NCBI RefSeq assembly: GCF_900104385.1
Contig: NZ_FNJA01000006.1
Coordinates: 124,001-188,000 of the forward strand
DNA length: 64,000 nt
Source: Rhodoferax sp. OV413
GTDB taxonomy: Bacteria; Pseudomonadota; Gammaproteobacteria; Burkholderiales; Burkholderiaceae_C
Direction: 5' to 3'
Position numbers and translations under genes: made by a program. The notes beneath the pieces are model-generated. The model was not told the DNA's origin. It was given only the letters and a program-made list of their open reading frames with translations, and searched no databases. Within the stretch, counting starts at the first letter, position 1; every line of letters begins with the position of its first letter. Positions 49,662 through 61,754 of this stretch are shown here, piece by piece.

Positions 49662-49779
49662 GGAACACCCCCAGGCTTGCCCACTGCGTGTGGCCGCCAA
49701 CCCCCTTGCAGGGGGCGATTCCAGCGGCCTGGCATAGCCAGTTCCGCGGAATCTTTGGACGGGGTGTCTATTCGTGAAT

Positions 49780-49840
49780 TTATGCTTTATTGGCTGCTGG
49801 CGCTTACTCCATAAGCGCTAGCAGCTATTTAATGCATAGC
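49780..49840 (+). repeat. Dispersed palindromic repeat, copy 10
   Basis: GGCTGCTGGCGCTTA...CATAAGCGCTAGCAGCTATTTAATGCATAGC: both arms are near-perfect palindromes. Between the convergent proC and fdhA genes. Confidence 0.78.
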
Positions 49841-49852
49841 GCCGACTGTGGG

Positions 49853-51055
49853 CTACGCTGCTTTGGCTAGCTGGCGGTGCGGGTCGATGACAAACTTCTT
49901 GGGCACGCCGGCGTCGAACTCGGCGTAGCCGCTGGGGGCTTCGTCCAGCGAGATCACCTGCACGCCCACGATGTCGGCGATGTGGATGCGGTCCCACAGA
50001 ATCGCCTGCATCAGCGCGCGGTTGTACTTCATCACCGGGGTCTGGCCGGTGTGGAAGCTGTGCGACTTGGCCCAGCCCAGACCGAAGCGCAGGCTCAGGG
50101 CACCACTCTTCGCCGCTTTGTCGACACCGCCCGGATCGTCCGTTACGTACAGGCCGGGGATGCCGATCTTGCCGGCGGCGCGGGTGATTTCCATCAGCGA
50201 ATTCAGCACGGTAGCCGGTGCCTCGCCCTGCGATCCCGCATGGCCGTGGCCGCGGGCTTCGAAGCCGACGGCGTCGATGGCGCTGTCGACTTCCGGTGTG
50301 CCCAGGATGGCGGCGATCTGGTCGGCCAGGCTCACGTCGAGCGACAGATCGACGGTCTCAAAACCCACCTTGCGCGCATGCACCAGTCGCGCCGGGTTCA
50401 CGTCACCGACGATCACCACCGCCGCGCCCAGCAGGCGCGCCGAAGCGGCCGCCGCCAGACCGACCGGGCCGGCACCGGCCACGTAGACCGTGCTGCCCGG
50501 GCCGACGCCGGCCGTTACCGCGCCGTGGTAGCCGGTGGGCAGGATGTCGGACAGGCAGGTCAGGTCGCGGATCTTCTCCAGTGCGCGATCCCGGTCGGGG
50601 AACTTCAGCAGGTTGAAGTCGGCGTACGGCACCATCACGTATTCGGCCTGGCCGCCGATCCAGCCGCCCATGTCCACATAGCCGTAGGCACCGCCGGCGC
50701 GCGACGGGTTGACGCTGAGGCAGACGCCGGTGTGCTGCTCCTTGCAGGTGCGGCAGCGGCCGCAGGCCACGTTGAAGGGCACGGAAACCAGGTCGCCTTT
50801 TTTGAGGGTTTCCACATCGCGGCCGACTTCCAGCACTTCGCCGGTAATTTCGTGGCCCAGCACCAAGCCGGCCAGTGCGGTGGTGCGGCCGCGCACCATG
50901 TGCTGGTCGGAGCCGCAGATATTGGTGGACAGCACTTTCAGGATCACCCCGTGCTCGGCCGACTGGCCCAGGGGGTTGACGAGTTTGGGGAAGGGGATGG
51001 CTTGCACTTCGACCTGGCTTTGCCCCAGGTACACGACACCTCGGTTGCTTGACAT
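49853..51055 (-). CDS. fdhA: Glutathione-independent formaldehyde dehydrogenase (zinc alcohol dehydrogenase family)
   Basis: 400 aa. Oxidises formaldehyde to formate with NAD+, as in the Pseudomonas putida enzyme. Catalytic zinc ligands in STNICGSDQHMVRG and GLVLGHEITGEV, structural zinc Cys cluster CGRCRTCKEQHTGVC, cofactor loop YVAGAGPVGLAAAASARLLGA. The long FdhA-specific insert (AVGFEARGHGHAGSQGEAP) separates it from other alcohol dehydrogenases. AAGGAGAC precedes the ATG. Confidence 0.92.
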   Translation of the reverse strand: MSSNRGVVYLGQSQVEVQAIPFPKLVNPLGQSAEHGVILKVLSTNICGSDQHMVRGRTTALAGLVLGHEITGEVLEVGRDVETLKKGDLVSVPFNVACGRCRTCKEQHTGVCLSVNPSRAGGAYGYVDMGGWIGGQAEYVMVPYADFNLLKFPDRDRALEKIRDLTCLSDILPTGYHGAVTAGVGPGSTVYVAGAGPVGLAAAASARLLGAAVVIVGDVNPARLVHARKVGFETVDLSLDVSLADQIAAILGTPEVDSAIDAVGFEARGHGHAGSQGEAPATVLNSLMEITRAAGKIGIPGLYVTDDPGGVDKAAKSGALSLRFGLGWAKSHSFHTGQTPVMKYNRALMQAILWDRIHIADIVGVQVISLDEAPSGYAEFDAGVPKKFVIDPHRQLAKAA

Positions 51056-51212
51056 TGGGTTTGTCTCCTTGTTTGTCATTGGACGCAGACCTCTGCGCCA
51101 GAATGGGCACGAAGGTGCACCATCTTGGACCGATGGCAAACAGGCACTAGCTGGATTGCGACGCCGAAGTGTATTTTTTGCCCGCTTTGGTGCGGATGGG
51201 GCCGGGTACAGG

Positions 51213-51899
51213 CTAGGCCAGGTACTTTTCCAGCTTGTGGGCAAACACCTGGGCGGCTTCGGCCCAGGCCGCGTCCACGCCCAGCTGCGCCAGGTCCACC
51301 GTCTGCAAGCCTGCATAGCCGCAGGGGTTGATGCGGCCAAAGGGTTCGAGGTCCATGGCCACATTCAGCGCCACGCCGTGGTAGCTGCAATGCCGGCTGA
51401 CCTTGATGCCCAGCGCGGCAATCTTGCCCAGGTAGGTCGGGCTGGTTTCCAGCTCTTTGGATGTAAAACCGGCCTCCAGCCGCGCGTGGCTGAACGGGTC
51501 TTGCAGGCGCACGTAAATGCCTGGTGCGCCGGGTACGCGCAGGCCGGTAACGCCGAAATGCACCAGGGTCTGGATGGCGGCTTCTTCCAGCCGGTAGACG
51601 TATTCCTTGACGAAATAGCCGGCGCGCTTCAGGTCCAGCAGCGGGTACGCCACCACCTGGCCGGGGCCGTGGTAGGTGACCTGGCCGCCGCGATTCGTCT
51701 GCACCACCGGGATCTCGCCGGGCAGCAGCAGGTGCTCGGCCTTGCCCGCCAGGCCTTGGGTGAAGACCGGCGGGTGCTCACAAATCCATAGCTGGTCCGG
51801 CGCATCCGATGTGCGCTGGGCAGTGAAATCCTGCATGGCGGCCACGGTGGGCAGATAGTCCACGCGGCCCAGCAACTGGGCGGACAGCGGGGCCGTCAC
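51213..51899 (-). CDS. lipB: Octanoyltransferase LipB
   Basis: 228 aa. Transfers octanoyl from ACP to lipoyl domains. Signature [19 protein letters not shown], catalytic Lys in [26 protein letters not shown] and catalytic Cys in [13 protein letters not shown]. Overlaps the ybeD-type gene by 4 nt. lipA is not within the window next to it. Confidence 0.96.
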   Translation of the reverse strand: MTAPLSAQLLGRVDYLPTVAAMQDFTAQRTSDAPDQLWICEHPPVFTQGLAGKAEHLLLPGEIPVVQTNRGGQVTYHGPGQVVAYPLLDLKRAGYFVKEYVYRLEEAAIQTLVHFGVTGLRVPGAPGIYVRLQDPFSHARLEAGFTSKELETSPTYLGKIAALGIKVSRHCSYHGVALNVAMDLEPFGRINPCGYAGLQTVDLAQLGVDAAWAEAAQVFAHKLEKYLA

Positions 51900-52198
51900 A
51901 AGACCATCTTCACCATCGGATGGGTGCTCAGCGTGCGGTACAGCTCGTCGAGCTGTTCGCGGCTGGTGGCGGTGACGGTGATGGTGATGCCCAGGTATTT
52001 GCCGCCCTTGCTCTCGCGCAGCTCGACCGTGGCGGCGTCATAGCCGGGGTCGAATTGTTTGGCGATGCTGGTGATGGCGTGCACAAAGCCCTCGGCCTGC
52101 GCGCCCATCACCTTGATGGGGAACTGCGAGGGGTATTCGATCAACGAGTCTTTGCGCGGGTCGACGGGATCGGTGGCTTCGGTGGTAGGTGTGGTCAT
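51896..52198 (-). CDS. ybeD: YbeD/DUF493 family protein
   Basis: 100-aa small cytoplasmic protein with [20 protein letters not shown] and [23 protein letters not shown], an ACT-like ferredoxin fold. It almost always precedes lipB in proteobacteria and is proposed to modulate lipoate synthesis. Start at MTTPTTE; the longer upstream frame is unlikely. Confidence 0.9.
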   Translation of the reverse strand: MTTPTTEATDPVDPRKDSLIEYPSQFPIKVMGAQAEGFVHAITSIAKQFDPGYDAATVELRESKGGKYLGITITVTATSREQLDELYRTLSTHPMVKMVL

Positions 52199-52214
52199 GG
52201 TGCGAATGTGCTGG

Positions 52215-53105
52215 TTAGGCGGCTTGGGTGGCAGCGGTATAGCCCGCATACAGTTTGGCGTAGATCGGGCCGGGTTGGCCGTTTGCAACCGGTTGGCCGT
52301 CCAGCGTGGTGATGGCCAGCACTTCCTTGGTGGCGCTGGACAGCAGCAACTCATCGGCGTTGAGCACCTCTTCGCGGCTGATGCGGCGCAGCTCGAACGG
52401 AATGCCCTGGGCCCGGCAGATTTCTTCCATCAAACCAAAGCGTATGCCTTCGAGCACCAGGTTGTCTTTGGGTACGCCGACCAGGGTGCCGTTTTTCACC
52501 AGCCAGACATTGCTGGAGGCGGCCTCGCTGAGAAAGCCATGGCGGAACATCACGGTCTCGACTGCGCCGGCATCGACGCCGATCTGCCGCGCAAACACCG
52601 CGCCCAGCAGGCTAGTGGCCTTGATGTGGGCTTTCTCCCAGCGGAAGTCTTCGGCCGTCACGCAGGCCACGCCCTGGCTGCGCTGGGCGGCCGAGGGCAG
52701 GTTCATCTTGTTGGCCATGGCGAACACCGTGGGCGTGATGTCCTGCGGCATCGCATGGTCGCGCATCGCCACGCCGCGGCTGATCTGGATGTAGACCAGG
52801 TGGTTGCCCTGAATGCCATTCGGGCCGCTGGTGCCAGTACTGGCTGCGTGGCCAGCTACCAATTTAGTGGCAATTGCACGCCATTCGGTTTGGGTCAGTG
52901 GGTTCGGGATGCGCAGCTCGCGCAGGCTGCGGTCGAGCCGCGCCATGTGCTGCTCGAAGCGGAACAGGCGGCCGGCGTAGACCGGCACCACTTCGTACAC
53001 GCCGTCACCGAAGATGAAGCCGCGGTCCATGACGCTGATTTTGGCGTCGCACAAGGGGGTGTAGGCGCCGTTGAGGTAGCAGGGGAAGTCGGGCAAGGTG
53101 TGCAT
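52215..53105 (-). CDS. dat: D-amino-acid aminotransferase-like PLP enzyme
   Basis: 296-aa fold-type IV aminotransferase. PLP Lys in WEKAHIKATSLLGAVFA, the loop VMDRGFIFGDGVYEVVPVYAG at the start and FLSEAASSNVWLVKNG binding the cofactor phosphate. It resembles D-alanine transaminases, but branched-chain or aminodeoxychorismate-lyase relatives share these motifs. Around residues 85-100 the segment TKLVAGHAASTGTSG is encoded by repeat-like DNA and lengthens a loop. Part of the block dat-ybeD-lipB. Confidence 0.85.
   Translation of the reverse strand: MHTLPDFPCYLNGAYTPLCDAKISVMDRGFIFGDGVYEVVPVYAGRLFRFEQHMARLDRSLRELRIPNPLTQTEWRAIATKLVAGHAASTGTSGPNGIQGNHLVYIQISRGVAMRDHAMPQDITPTVFAMANKMNLPSAAQRSQGVACVTAEDFRWEKAHIKATSLLGAVFARQIGVDAGAVETVMFRHGFLSEAASSNVWLVKNGTLVGVPKDNLVLEGIRFGLMEEICRAQGIPFELRRISREEVLNADELLLSSATKEVLAITTLDGQPVANGQPGPIYAKLYAGYTAATQAA
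52829..52877 (+). repeat. Dispersed palindromic repeat, copy 11, inside dat coding sequence
   Basis: GGTGCCAGTACTGG...GCGTGGCCAGCTACCAATTTAGTGGC, a diverged but recognisable copy, translated on the opposite strand. Confidence 0.5.
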
Positions 53106-53128
53106 GGTGGGGGCTGGGAGTAGAGGCC

Positions 53129-54253
53129 TTATTTTGAACTGCTGGCGCGGGCTGGCAGGCGCCGGGTTTCGCCAATTTTCAGCAGAAAGAAATCGTCTTC
53201 GGCCACGCCCTGGGCGAGGCGGGCGGCGGCCAGATCTTTGGGCGGCTGGTCGAGCGGCTCGTCGGTGAGGTTGAACGTGCCCCAATGCACGCCGACGCTG
53301 CGTTGCGCATGCAGGTCGCGGTGGATCTGCACCGCCTCGGCCGGATTGATATGCTGATTCTGCATGAACCAACGCGGTTCGTAGGCGCCAACGGCGATCA
53401 ACGCCAGGTCAAAACCCTCGGGGCTGCGGTCCTTGAAATGCGCACGGGTGTCCTTGAAATCCTGGCTATAGCCGGTGTCGCCGCTGAAGTACCAGTGGAA
53501 GTCGGCGCCGAACACGGCCCAGCCACCCCACAGCGTCTGGAAGCGGTCACCCAGGCCGCGGGCCGACCAGTGCTGCACGGGCGTGAGGTGGAATTCCACG
53601 CCCTGTACCGTGTGCTGCTGCCACCAGTCGAGCTCCACCACGTTGGTGATGCCCTGGTCGGCAAACCAGGCCTTCAAACCCAGGGGTACTATAAAAAGCG
53701 TAGCGTCTTGCGCACGCTGGTTCAGCGCCAGCACCGCATTCGTATCCAAATGGTCGTAGTGGTTGTGCGAGATCACCACCACGTCAATCGGTGGCAAATC
53801 GGCCATGGCCACGCCGGGCGGCTGGGCCCGCTGCGGCCCCACGAACTGCACTGGCGAGGCGCGTTCGCTGAACACCGGATCGGTGAGCACATTCAGCCCG
53901 CTGGCCTGCACCAGCATGCTGGCGTGGCCGATCCAGGTGATGGCCGGCTGCATGGCTGCACCGGCGCGCGCATTGGCGTGGATGGCCGCCAGGTCGGGGG
54001 CGACCACGGGTGTGGGAGTCTGTGGCGGCGGTGGCAGGTTGTGGCGCCAGGCGTTGGATTTCCAGCGCAGCAGGTCGGACATCGAGCCTGGAATGGCATC
54101 GGTGTAGTTGTTCTTGAAGCCGGTTGGCGTGTGGTGCTGCATGGCGGAGGCGGGCAGGTTGGGTGCTTGGCAACCGGCGAGGCCGAGGGCCAGTCCTAGC
54201 GCGTTCCAGCAGCGGTGTGTACGAAACAGGGTGGCGATTTTTGGGGTGTGCAT
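53129..54253 (-). CDS. Metallo-beta-lactamase-fold lipoprotein (NAPE-PLD/RomA type)
   Basis: 374 aa. Lipoprotein signal with lipobox LAGC (Cys near residue 28), then the MBL fold of the UlaG/NAPE-PLD group: zinc motif VVISHNHYDHLD, TWIGHASMLVQASGLNVLTDPVFSER, WYFSGDTGYSQDF and the final metal His in VHWGTFNLTDEPLDQP. Acts at the membrane as a phosphodiesterase or lactonase; substrate unknown. DNA at 53685-53725 (TACTATAAAAAGCGTAGC) may be another decayed repeat within the gene. Confidence 0.85.
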   Translation of the reverse strand: MHTPKIATLFRTHRCWNALGLALGLAGCQAPNLPASAMQHHTPTGFKNNYTDAIPGSMSDLLRWKSNAWRHNLPPPPQTPTPVVAPDLAAIHANARAGAAMQPAITWIGHASMLVQASGLNVLTDPVFSERASPVQFVGPQRAQPPGVAMADLPPIDVVVISHNHYDHLDTNAVLALNQRAQDATLFIVPLGLKAWFADQGITNVVELDWWQQHTVQGVEFHLTPVQHWSARGLGDRFQTLWGGWAVFGADFHWYFSGDTGYSQDFKDTRAHFKDRSPEGFDLALIAVGAYEPRWFMQNQHINPAEAVQIHRDLHAQRSVGVHWGTFNLTDEPLDQPPKDLAAARLAQGVAEDDFFLLKIGETRRLPARASSSK

Positions 54254-54385
54254 GCGGCGACTGGGGGTAGAGTCTGCCGTCGTGCTTTACATTACGGCAC
54301 GCAGCGCACACTGCAAAACCAGGCTGGCAGCCTGATCCAACGGCACGCATGCAGATTTTGGTGGCTAATTTAAGGGGTTTCTACG

Positions 54386-54391
54386 TATAAT
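54386..54391 (+). promoter_or_regulatory. -10 element of the atp operon promoter
   Basis: A perfect TATAAT 58 bp before atpI. The region 17-18 bp upstream (GGCTAA) is a poor -35, so only the -10 is convincing. Confidence 0.5.
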
Positions 54392-54448
54392 AGTAGGCTT
54401 TGCTAAATAGCTCAGAGTCGCGCCCGGGTGTCATAAAACAAGTTGAAA

Positions 54449-54925
54449 ATGGTCCCAGACTTTGATGCCCGTGATGAAGATAAGGTAGAGGACGCAGATT
54501 TCAAGCCCCTGACTGCAGCAGAAGCGCAGTTGTGGCGGCAGCAGAATCCTCCCTTGTCTTTGTGGTGGGTGTTGCTGGGACAGGCCTTGGTGGGCAGCGT
54601 GGTTGCATTGGCGGCCTGGCTGCTAACCGGCAAGGCCGCTAACGGTTGGTCTGCTGCATACGGTGTGCTGTCGGTTGTAGTGCCTGCAGCCTTGTTTGCG
54701 CAAGGGGTCACAGGAAGACTTGCACGGACCGTGCCAGGCGCGGCGATGGTGGGCTTTTTTGTGTGGGAGTTGGTCAAGATCACCGTCACGGTTGCCATGT
54801 TGTTTGCGGCGCCGCGGTTGGTTTCTGGTTTGAATTGGCTAGCCTTGTTGGCTGGCTTCGTAGTGACAATGAAGGTGGTTTGGGTGGCGCTGTTATTTCG
54901 CCCCAAGCGCCAACGTACGGCTTAA
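54449..54925 (+). CDS. atpI: ATP synthase accessory protein I
   Basis: 158-aa membrane protein at the head of the atp operon. After a polar N terminus (VPDFDARDEDKVEDADF) there are four hydrophobic helices (WWVLLGQALVGSVVALAAWL; AAYGVLSVVVPAALF; MVGFFVWELVKITVTVAML; LALLAGFVVTMKVVWVALLF) with the conserved Glu-Lys pair in WELVKI. Helps assemble the c-ring. A TTG two codons upstream is an alternative start. Confidence 0.85.
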   Translation: MVPDFDARDEDKVEDADFKPLTAAEAQLWRQQNPPLSLWWVLLGQALVGSVVALAAWLLTGKAANGWSAAYGVLSVVVPAALFAQGVTGRLARTVPGAAMVGFFVWELVKITVTVAMLFAAPRLVSGLNWLALLAGFVVTMKVVWVALLFRPKRQRTA

Positions 54926-54946
54926 CAGGATTGATGGATTTCAAAT

Positions 54947-55858
54947 ATGTCGACTGAAAACGCTGCTGAACACGCTGCTACAACGGGTCCGAAGGCGGGC
55001 GATTACATCGTTCACCATTTGCAACATTTGCAAAAAGACTTCTCGTTCGAGAGCGTCAAGCAAACCAGCATTGTGGATTTCAGCCTCTTTAATCTCGATT
55101 CCGTTTTGTACTCGGTGATTTTGGGCATTGTGGGCTGCTTCTTCCTGTGGCGCGCTGCGCGCAAAGCCACGTCAGGCGTTCCGGGCCGCTTCCAGGCAGC
55201 CGTAGAAATTCTGACCGAAATGGTCGATAGCCAGGCCAAGGGCGTGATCCACAACGCCAAGAGCCGCAAGCTGGTGGCTCCGTTGGCCTTGACGGTGTTT
55301 GTCTGGATCTTCTTGATGAACGGCATGGACATGCTGCCGGTCGATATCTTGCCCAAAGTGTGGGAGCATTTCTATGCATCCACCGGCGGCGACCCGCACC
55401 ACGCTTATATGCGTGTGGTTCCTACTGCCGATCTGTCGACCACCCTGGGTTTGTCGGTCAGCGTGCTGTTTGTTTGCTTGGTGTACAACATCAAGATCAA
55501 GGGCCTGGGCGGCTGGGCGCATGAGCTGGTTGCAGCACCGTTTGGCGACCACTGGTTTTTGTATCCAATCAACTTCCTGATGCAGTTGATCGAGTACCTG
55601 GCAAAGACGGTTTCTCACGGTATGCGTTTGTTCGGCAATATGTTTGCTGGTGAATTGGTTTTCATGTTGATCGCCTTGATGGGCGGCACGTGGGCCTGGC
55701 AGTTCAACCCCGCTGAGGGCATGTTCTGGCTAGGTGTTGGGCATGTGATTGCCGGTACGGCGTGGAGCATCTTCCACATCCTGGTGATCACCTTGCAGGC
55801 CTTCATCTTCATGATGTTGACGCTGATTTACGTGGGCCAGTCTCACGAAGCGCATTAA
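54947..55858 (+). CDS. atpB: ATP synthase F0 subunit a
   Basis: 303-aa proton-channel subunit with five to six membrane helices. The essential Arg lies in AKTVSHGMRLFGNMFAGELVFML, and IVDFSLFNLDSVLYSVILG and FVWIFLMNGMDMLPVDILP are typical beta-proteobacterial segments. Somewhat longer than the E. coli subunit (271). Confidence 0.96.
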   Translation: MSTENAAEHAATTGPKAGDYIVHHLQHLQKDFSFESVKQTSIVDFSLFNLDSVLYSVILGIVGCFFLWRAARKATSGVPGRFQAAVEILTEMVDSQAKGVIHNAKSRKLVAPLALTVFVWIFLMNGMDMLPVDILPKVWEHFYASTGGDPHHAYMRVVPTADLSTTLGLSVSVLFVCLVYNIKIKGLGGWAHELVAAPFGDHWFLYPINFLMQLIEYLAKTVSHGMRLFGNMFAGELVFMLIALMGGTWAWQFNPAEGMFWLGVGHVIAGTAWSIFHILVITLQAFIFMMLTLIYVGQSHEAH

Positions 55859-56167
<309 letters not shown>

Positions 56168-56205
56168 TTGTTGGCATCCCTTTCACGACCGAAAGGAATT
56201 AAGCC

Positions 56206-56676
56206 GTGAACATTAATTCAACCCTGTTTCTGCAGGCCGTTGTCTTTGCGATCCTGGTGTGGTTCACGATGAAATTCGTGTGGCCTCCGATCACCAAAGC
56301 ATTGGACGAGCGGGCGCAGAAAATCTCTGACGGCCTTGCTGCCGCCGATAAAGCCAAGTCTGAGTTGACCAACGCCAACAAGCGTGTGGAAGACGAGCTG
56401 GCCAAGTCGCGCACCGAGACCGCATCGCGCTTGGCTGATGCCGATCGCCGTGCCCAGGCCATCGTCGAAGAGGCGAAAGCCCGCGCGGTGGAAGAAGGCA
56501 ACAAGATCGTGGCAGCAGCCCGTGCCGAAGCCGAGCAGCAAACCGTGAAAGCCCGTGAAGCCCTGCGTGAGCAAGTGGCAGCATTGGCTGTGAAGGGTGC
56601 CGAGCAGATTCTCCGCAAGGAAGTCAATGCCGGTGTCCATGCGGACTTGTTGAACCGACTCCAAACTGAACTCTGA
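56206..56676 (+). CDS. atpF: ATP synthase F0 subunit b
   Basis: 156 aa, single N-terminal membrane helix ([20 protein letters not shown]) followed by a long charged coiled coil, exactly the peripheral-stalk layout of E. coli b (156 aa). Confidence 0.96.
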   Translation: MNINSTLFLQAVVFAILVWFTMKFVWPPITKALDERAQKISDGLAAADKAKSELTNANKRVEDELAKSRTETASRLADADRRAQAIVEEAKARAVEEGNKIVAAARAEAEQQTVKAREALREQVAALAVKGAEQILRKEVNAGVHADLLNRLQTEL

Positions 56677-56690
56677 GCAGTAGAACGACC

Positions 56691-57221
56691 ATGGCTGAAA
56701 TAGCAACCATTGCCCGTCCCTACGCCGAGGCGCTGTTCAAGGCGACTTCCTCTGACTTGGATGGCACTGCCGTATGGCTGGATGAATTGGCGGCAATTGC
56801 TGCCAACCCCCAGTTGCTGCAGTTTGCCGACAACCCCAAGGTAGAGGTCGGCCAGGTGTTTGACGTGATCGCGGGTGTGGCCAAGTCGGCCTTGCCCGAT
56901 GCCGCAAGAAACTTTTTGCGCATGGCTATTGAAAATGGACGTTTGAACGCCCTGCCCGAGATCGCCACACAGTTCCGCACGTTGAAAAATGCGCGGAGCG
57001 GCTCTTCGGATGCCACTGTTTTCAGTGCTTTCGAGATGGACGCCGCTGCGCTGGCAAATGTACTGTCAGCCCTGGAAAAGCGTTTTGGACGCAAGCTCAA
57101 TCTCACGGTGGCTTTGCAGCCTGAGTTGATTGGCGGAATTCGCGTCGTGGTGGGTGACGAGGTTTTGGATACCTCGATCAAAGCCCGCCTGGAACATATG
57201 AAATTGGCTCTGACCGCCTAA
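56691..57221 (+). CDS. atpH: ATP synthase F1 subunit delta
   Basis: 176 aa linking the stalk to F1. N-terminal helical bundle ([19 protein letters not shown]) and the C-terminal [29 protein letters not shown] signature. Confidence 0.95.
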   Translation: MAEIATIARPYAEALFKATSSDLDGTAVWLDELAAIAANPQLLQFADNPKVEVGQVFDVIAGVAKSALPDAARNFLRMAIENGRLNALPEIATQFRTLKNARSGSSDATVFSAFEMDAAALANVLSALEKRFGRKLNLTVALQPELIGGIRVVVGDEVLDTSIKARLEHMKLALTA

Positions 57222-57296
57222 GGTCGCAGCCAGCGTTTTCGGCCAGAGCCCGTGGCTCCGGTTGTTTGCTAACCAAAGAAAGAGAAGGAAAGAGTC

Positions 57297-58850
57297 ATGC
57301 AACTCAATCCCGCAGAAATTTCTGAACTGATCAAGAGCCGCATCGAAGGCTTGACAGCCAGCGTTGATATTCGCAACCAAGGCACCGTGGTGTCCGTGAC
57401 CGACGGCATCTGCCGCATCCACGGCCTCTCCGATGTGATGCAGGGCGAAATGCTGGAATTCCCCGCCGGCAGCGACGGGCAACCCACCTACGGCCTGGCC
57501 CTGAATCTGGAACGCGACTCCGTCGGTTCCGTGATCTTGGGTGAGTACGAACACATTTCCGAAGGCGACATCGTGAAGTGCACGGGTCGTATTCTGGAAG
57601 TGCCGGTCGGCCCCGAGCTGCTCGGCCGCGTGGTGAACGCCCTGGGTCAGCCTATCGACGGCAAGGGGCCTATCAACGCCAAGCTCACCGACGTGATCGA
57701 AAAGGTCGCACCGGGCGTGATCGCCCGTAAATCGGTGGACCAGCCTATGCAAACCGGCCTGAAGTCGATTGACTCCATGGTGCCCGTGGGCCGTGGCCAG
57801 CGCGAACTGATCATTGGTGACCGCCAGACCGGTAAGACGGCTGTTGCGATCGACGCCATCATCAACCAAAAGGGACAGAACATGTCCTGCGTTTACGTCG
57901 CGATTGGCCAAAAGGCCTCGTCGATCAAGAACGTGGTGCGCGCTCTGGAACAAGCTGGCGCAATGGAATACACCATTGTGGTGGCAGCTTCGGCTTCTGA
58001 ATCGGCTGCCATGCAGTACGTCAGCGCCTACTCTGGCTGCACCATGGGCGAGTACTTCCGCGACCGCGGCCAAGACGCCCTGATCGTGTACGACGATTTG
58101 TCCAAGCAAGCCGTTGCTTACCGCCAAGTGTCCCTGCTGCTGCGCCGTCCACCAGGCCGCGAAGCCTACCCTGGCGACGTGTTCTATCTGCACAGCCGCT
58201 TGCTGGAACGTGCCGCTCGCGTGAACGCCGACTACGTCGAAGCCTTCACCAAGGGTGAAGTCAAGGGCAAGACCGGTTCTTTGACGGCTCTGCCTATCAT
58301 TGAAACGCAAGCCGGTGACGTGTCTGCCTTCGTGCCGACCAACGTGATCTCGATTACCGATGGTCAGATCTTCCTGGAAACCTCGTTGTTCAACGCCGGC
58401 ATCCGTCCTGCGATCAACGCCGGTATCTCGGTGTCTCGCGTGGGTAGCGCTGCTCAGACCAAGATCATCAAGGGCCAGTCCGGCGGTATCCGTACCGACT
58501 TGGCGCAGTACCGTGAATTGGCGGCTTTCGCCCAGTTCGCTTCTGACCTGGATGAGTCCACCCGCAAGCAACTGGACCGCGGCGCACGCGTGACCGAGTT
58601 GCTGAAGCAAGCCCAGTACAGCCCGCTGTCCATCTCCTTGATGGGCGCCACGCTGTTCGCCGTGAACAAGGGCTTCATGGACGATATCGCGGTCAAGAAG
58701 GTATTGTCGTTTGAGCATGGCTTGCACGCCTACCTCAAGGACAAGCACGCTGCTTTGCTGTCAAAGATCGAAGCCTCCAAGGCGCTGGACAAGGAAGCTG
58801 AGGCTGAATTGCTCGCCGCTGTGGCCGCGTTCAAAAAGACGTTCGCTTAA
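57297..58850 (+). CDS. atpA: ATP synthase F1 subunit alpha
   Basis: 517 aa, non-catalytic nucleotide-binding subunit. Walker [14 protein letters not shown], arginine finger in [17 protein letters not shown], and the [13 protein letters not shown] segment. Codon use is more A/T-tolerant than in its surroundings, as for a highly expressed gene. Confidence 0.97.
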   Translation: MQLNPAEISELIKSRIEGLTASVDIRNQGTVVSVTDGICRIHGLSDVMQGEMLEFPAGSDGQPTYGLALNLERDSVGSVILGEYEHISEGDIVKCTGRILEVPVGPELLGRVVNALGQPIDGKGPINAKLTDVIEKVAPGVIARKSVDQPMQTGLKSIDSMVPVGRGQRELIIGDRQTGKTAVAIDAIINQKGQNMSCVYVAIGQKASSIKNVVRALEQAGAMEYTIVVAASASESAAMQYVSAYSGCTMGEYFRDRGQDALIVYDDLSKQAVAYRQVSLLLRRPPGREAYPGDVFYLHSRLLERAARVNADYVEAFTKGEVKGKTGSLTALPIIETQAGDVSAFVPTNVISITDGQIFLETSLFNAGIRPAINAGISVSRVGSAAQTKIIKGQSGGIRTDLAQYRELAAFAQFASDLDESTRKQLDRGARVTELLKQAQYSPLSISLMGATLFAVNKGFMDDIAVKKVLSFEHGLHAYLKDKHAALLSKIEASKALDKEAEAELLAAVAAFKKTFA

Positions 58851-58870
58851 TTCCAAACTAGGAGCCACCC

Positions 58871-59746
58871 ATGGCATCAGGCAAGGAACTACGCAGCAAG
58901 ATCAAATCGGTGGAAAACACCAAGAAGATCACCAAGGCGATGGAGATGATCTCCGTTTCCAAGATGCGTAAAGCGCAGGAGCGGATGCGCGCAGCGCGTC
59001 CGTACAGCGAGAAGATCCGTGACATCGCTGCAAACCTGGGTCAGGCGAATCCGGAGTACGTGCACACCTTTATGCAAACCAACGGTGCCAAAGCCGAAGG
59101 TTTTGTGGTCATCACGACCGATAAAGGTTTGTGCGGTGGTTTGAACACCAATCTGTTTCGCGCCCTGACCATCAAGCTGCGTGACTCGCAGGCTGCGGGC
59201 AATAGCGCGCAGGCGGTGGCCATCGGTGGCAAGGGTTTGGGCTTTCTGACTCGCATTGGCGCCAAGGTGGTGTCGCATGTCACCCATTTGGGCGACAAGC
59301 CGCATCTGGACAAGTTGATTGGACCGTTGAAGGTACTGCTGGACGCCTACGAAAAAGGCGAAATCAGTGCCGTGCATCTGGTGTACAACAAGTTTGTCAG
59401 CACCATGCGCCAAGAGCCGGTGATTGAGCAGTTGCTGCCTTTGTCGGCCGCCAAGATGCAGGCGGAAACCAAGGCTGCGGGTGCGCATGCTTGGGACTAC
59501 ATCTACGAACCGGATGCGCAGTCGGTGATTGACGACCTCTTGGTGCGTTACGTAGAAGCGCTGGCCTACCAGGCTGTCGCTGAAAACATGGCGTCGGAAC
59601 ATGCTGCACGCATGGTCGCCATGAAGGCTGCAACGGATAACGCAGGTAGCGTGATTGCCGAGTTGAAGTTGGTCTACAACAAGACCCGCCAAGCTGCAAT
59701 TACCAAAGAGCTGTCGGAAATTGTGGCGGGTGCTGCGGCTGTTTAA
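58871..59746 (+). CDS. atpG: ATP synthase F1 subunit gamma
   Basis: 291-aa central shaft. N-terminal helix [20 protein letters not shown] and [11 protein letters not shown], central [15 protein letters not shown], and C-terminal [19 protein letters not shown], which penetrates the hexamer. Confidence 0.97.
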   Translation: MASGKELRSKIKSVENTKKITKAMEMISVSKMRKAQERMRAARPYSEKIRDIAANLGQANPEYVHTFMQTNGAKAEGFVVITTDKGLCGGLNTNLFRALTIKLRDSQAAGNSAQAVAIGGKGLGFLTRIGAKVVSHVTHLGDKPHLDKLIGPLKVLLDAYEKGEISAVHLVYNKFVSTMRQEPVIEQLLPLSAAKMQAETKAAGAHAWDYIYEPDAQSVIDDLLVRYVEALAYQAVAENMASEHAARMVAMKAATDNAGSVIAELKLVYNKTRQAAITKELSEIVAGAAAV

Positions 59747-61234
<1,488 letters not shown>

Positions 61235-61270
61235 TTCCTTCTTGCCCGACGCTGAACCCAAAGGATACGT

Positions 61271-61687
61271 ATGTCGACCATTCACGTGAATGTTGTCAGT
61301 GCCGAAGAATCCATCTTCTCCGGTGAAGCCCGCTTCGTGGCTTTGCCGGGTGAATCTGGCGAGTTGGGCATTTATCCGCGCCATACCCCCTTGATCACCC
61401 GTATCAAGCCGGGTTCGGTGCGCATCGAAAAGGCCGACGGCACCGAAGAGTTCATCTTCGTCGCCGGTGGCGTGCTGGAGATCCAACCGAACTGCGTGAC
61501 CGTGTTGTCTGACACGGCGATCCGCGGCAAGGATCTGGACGAAGAAAAGGCCAATGCCGCCAAGGCGGCTGCCGAGGAAGCTCTGCGCAACGCCAAAGGC
61601 GAACTGGATATTGCCAAAGCCCAATCCGAGCTGGCCATCATGGCAGCCCAGATTTCGGCCCTGCGCAAATTCCGCCGCAACCGCTGA
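61271..61687 (+). CDS. atpC: ATP synthase F1 subunit epsilon
   Basis: 138 aa. N-terminal beta sandwich ([31 protein letters not shown]) and C-terminal helical hairpin ([33 protein letters not shown]) that can inhibit ATP hydrolysis. Last gene of the operon. Confidence 0.96.
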   Translation: MSTIHVNVVSAEESIFSGEARFVALPGESGELGIYPRHTPLITRIKPGSVRIEKADGTEEFIFVAGGVLEIQPNCVTVLSDTAIRGKDLDEEKANAAKAAAEEALRNAKGELDIAKAQSELAIMAAQISALRKFRRNR

Positions 61688-61706
61688 TCTCTGCTGTCGC
61701 ACACAA

Positions 61707-61730
61707 AAAAGCCGCTTTCGAGCGGCTTTT
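61707..61730 (+). terminator. Terminator of the atp operon
   Basis: AAAAGCCGCT-TTCG-AGCGGCTTTT followed by more T: perfect stem with a UUCG tetraloop, 20 bp after atpC. It also faces the convergent TPM gene. Confidence 0.93.
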
Positions 61731-61754
61731 TCTTTGGGCGGAATAGCCGGGAGC

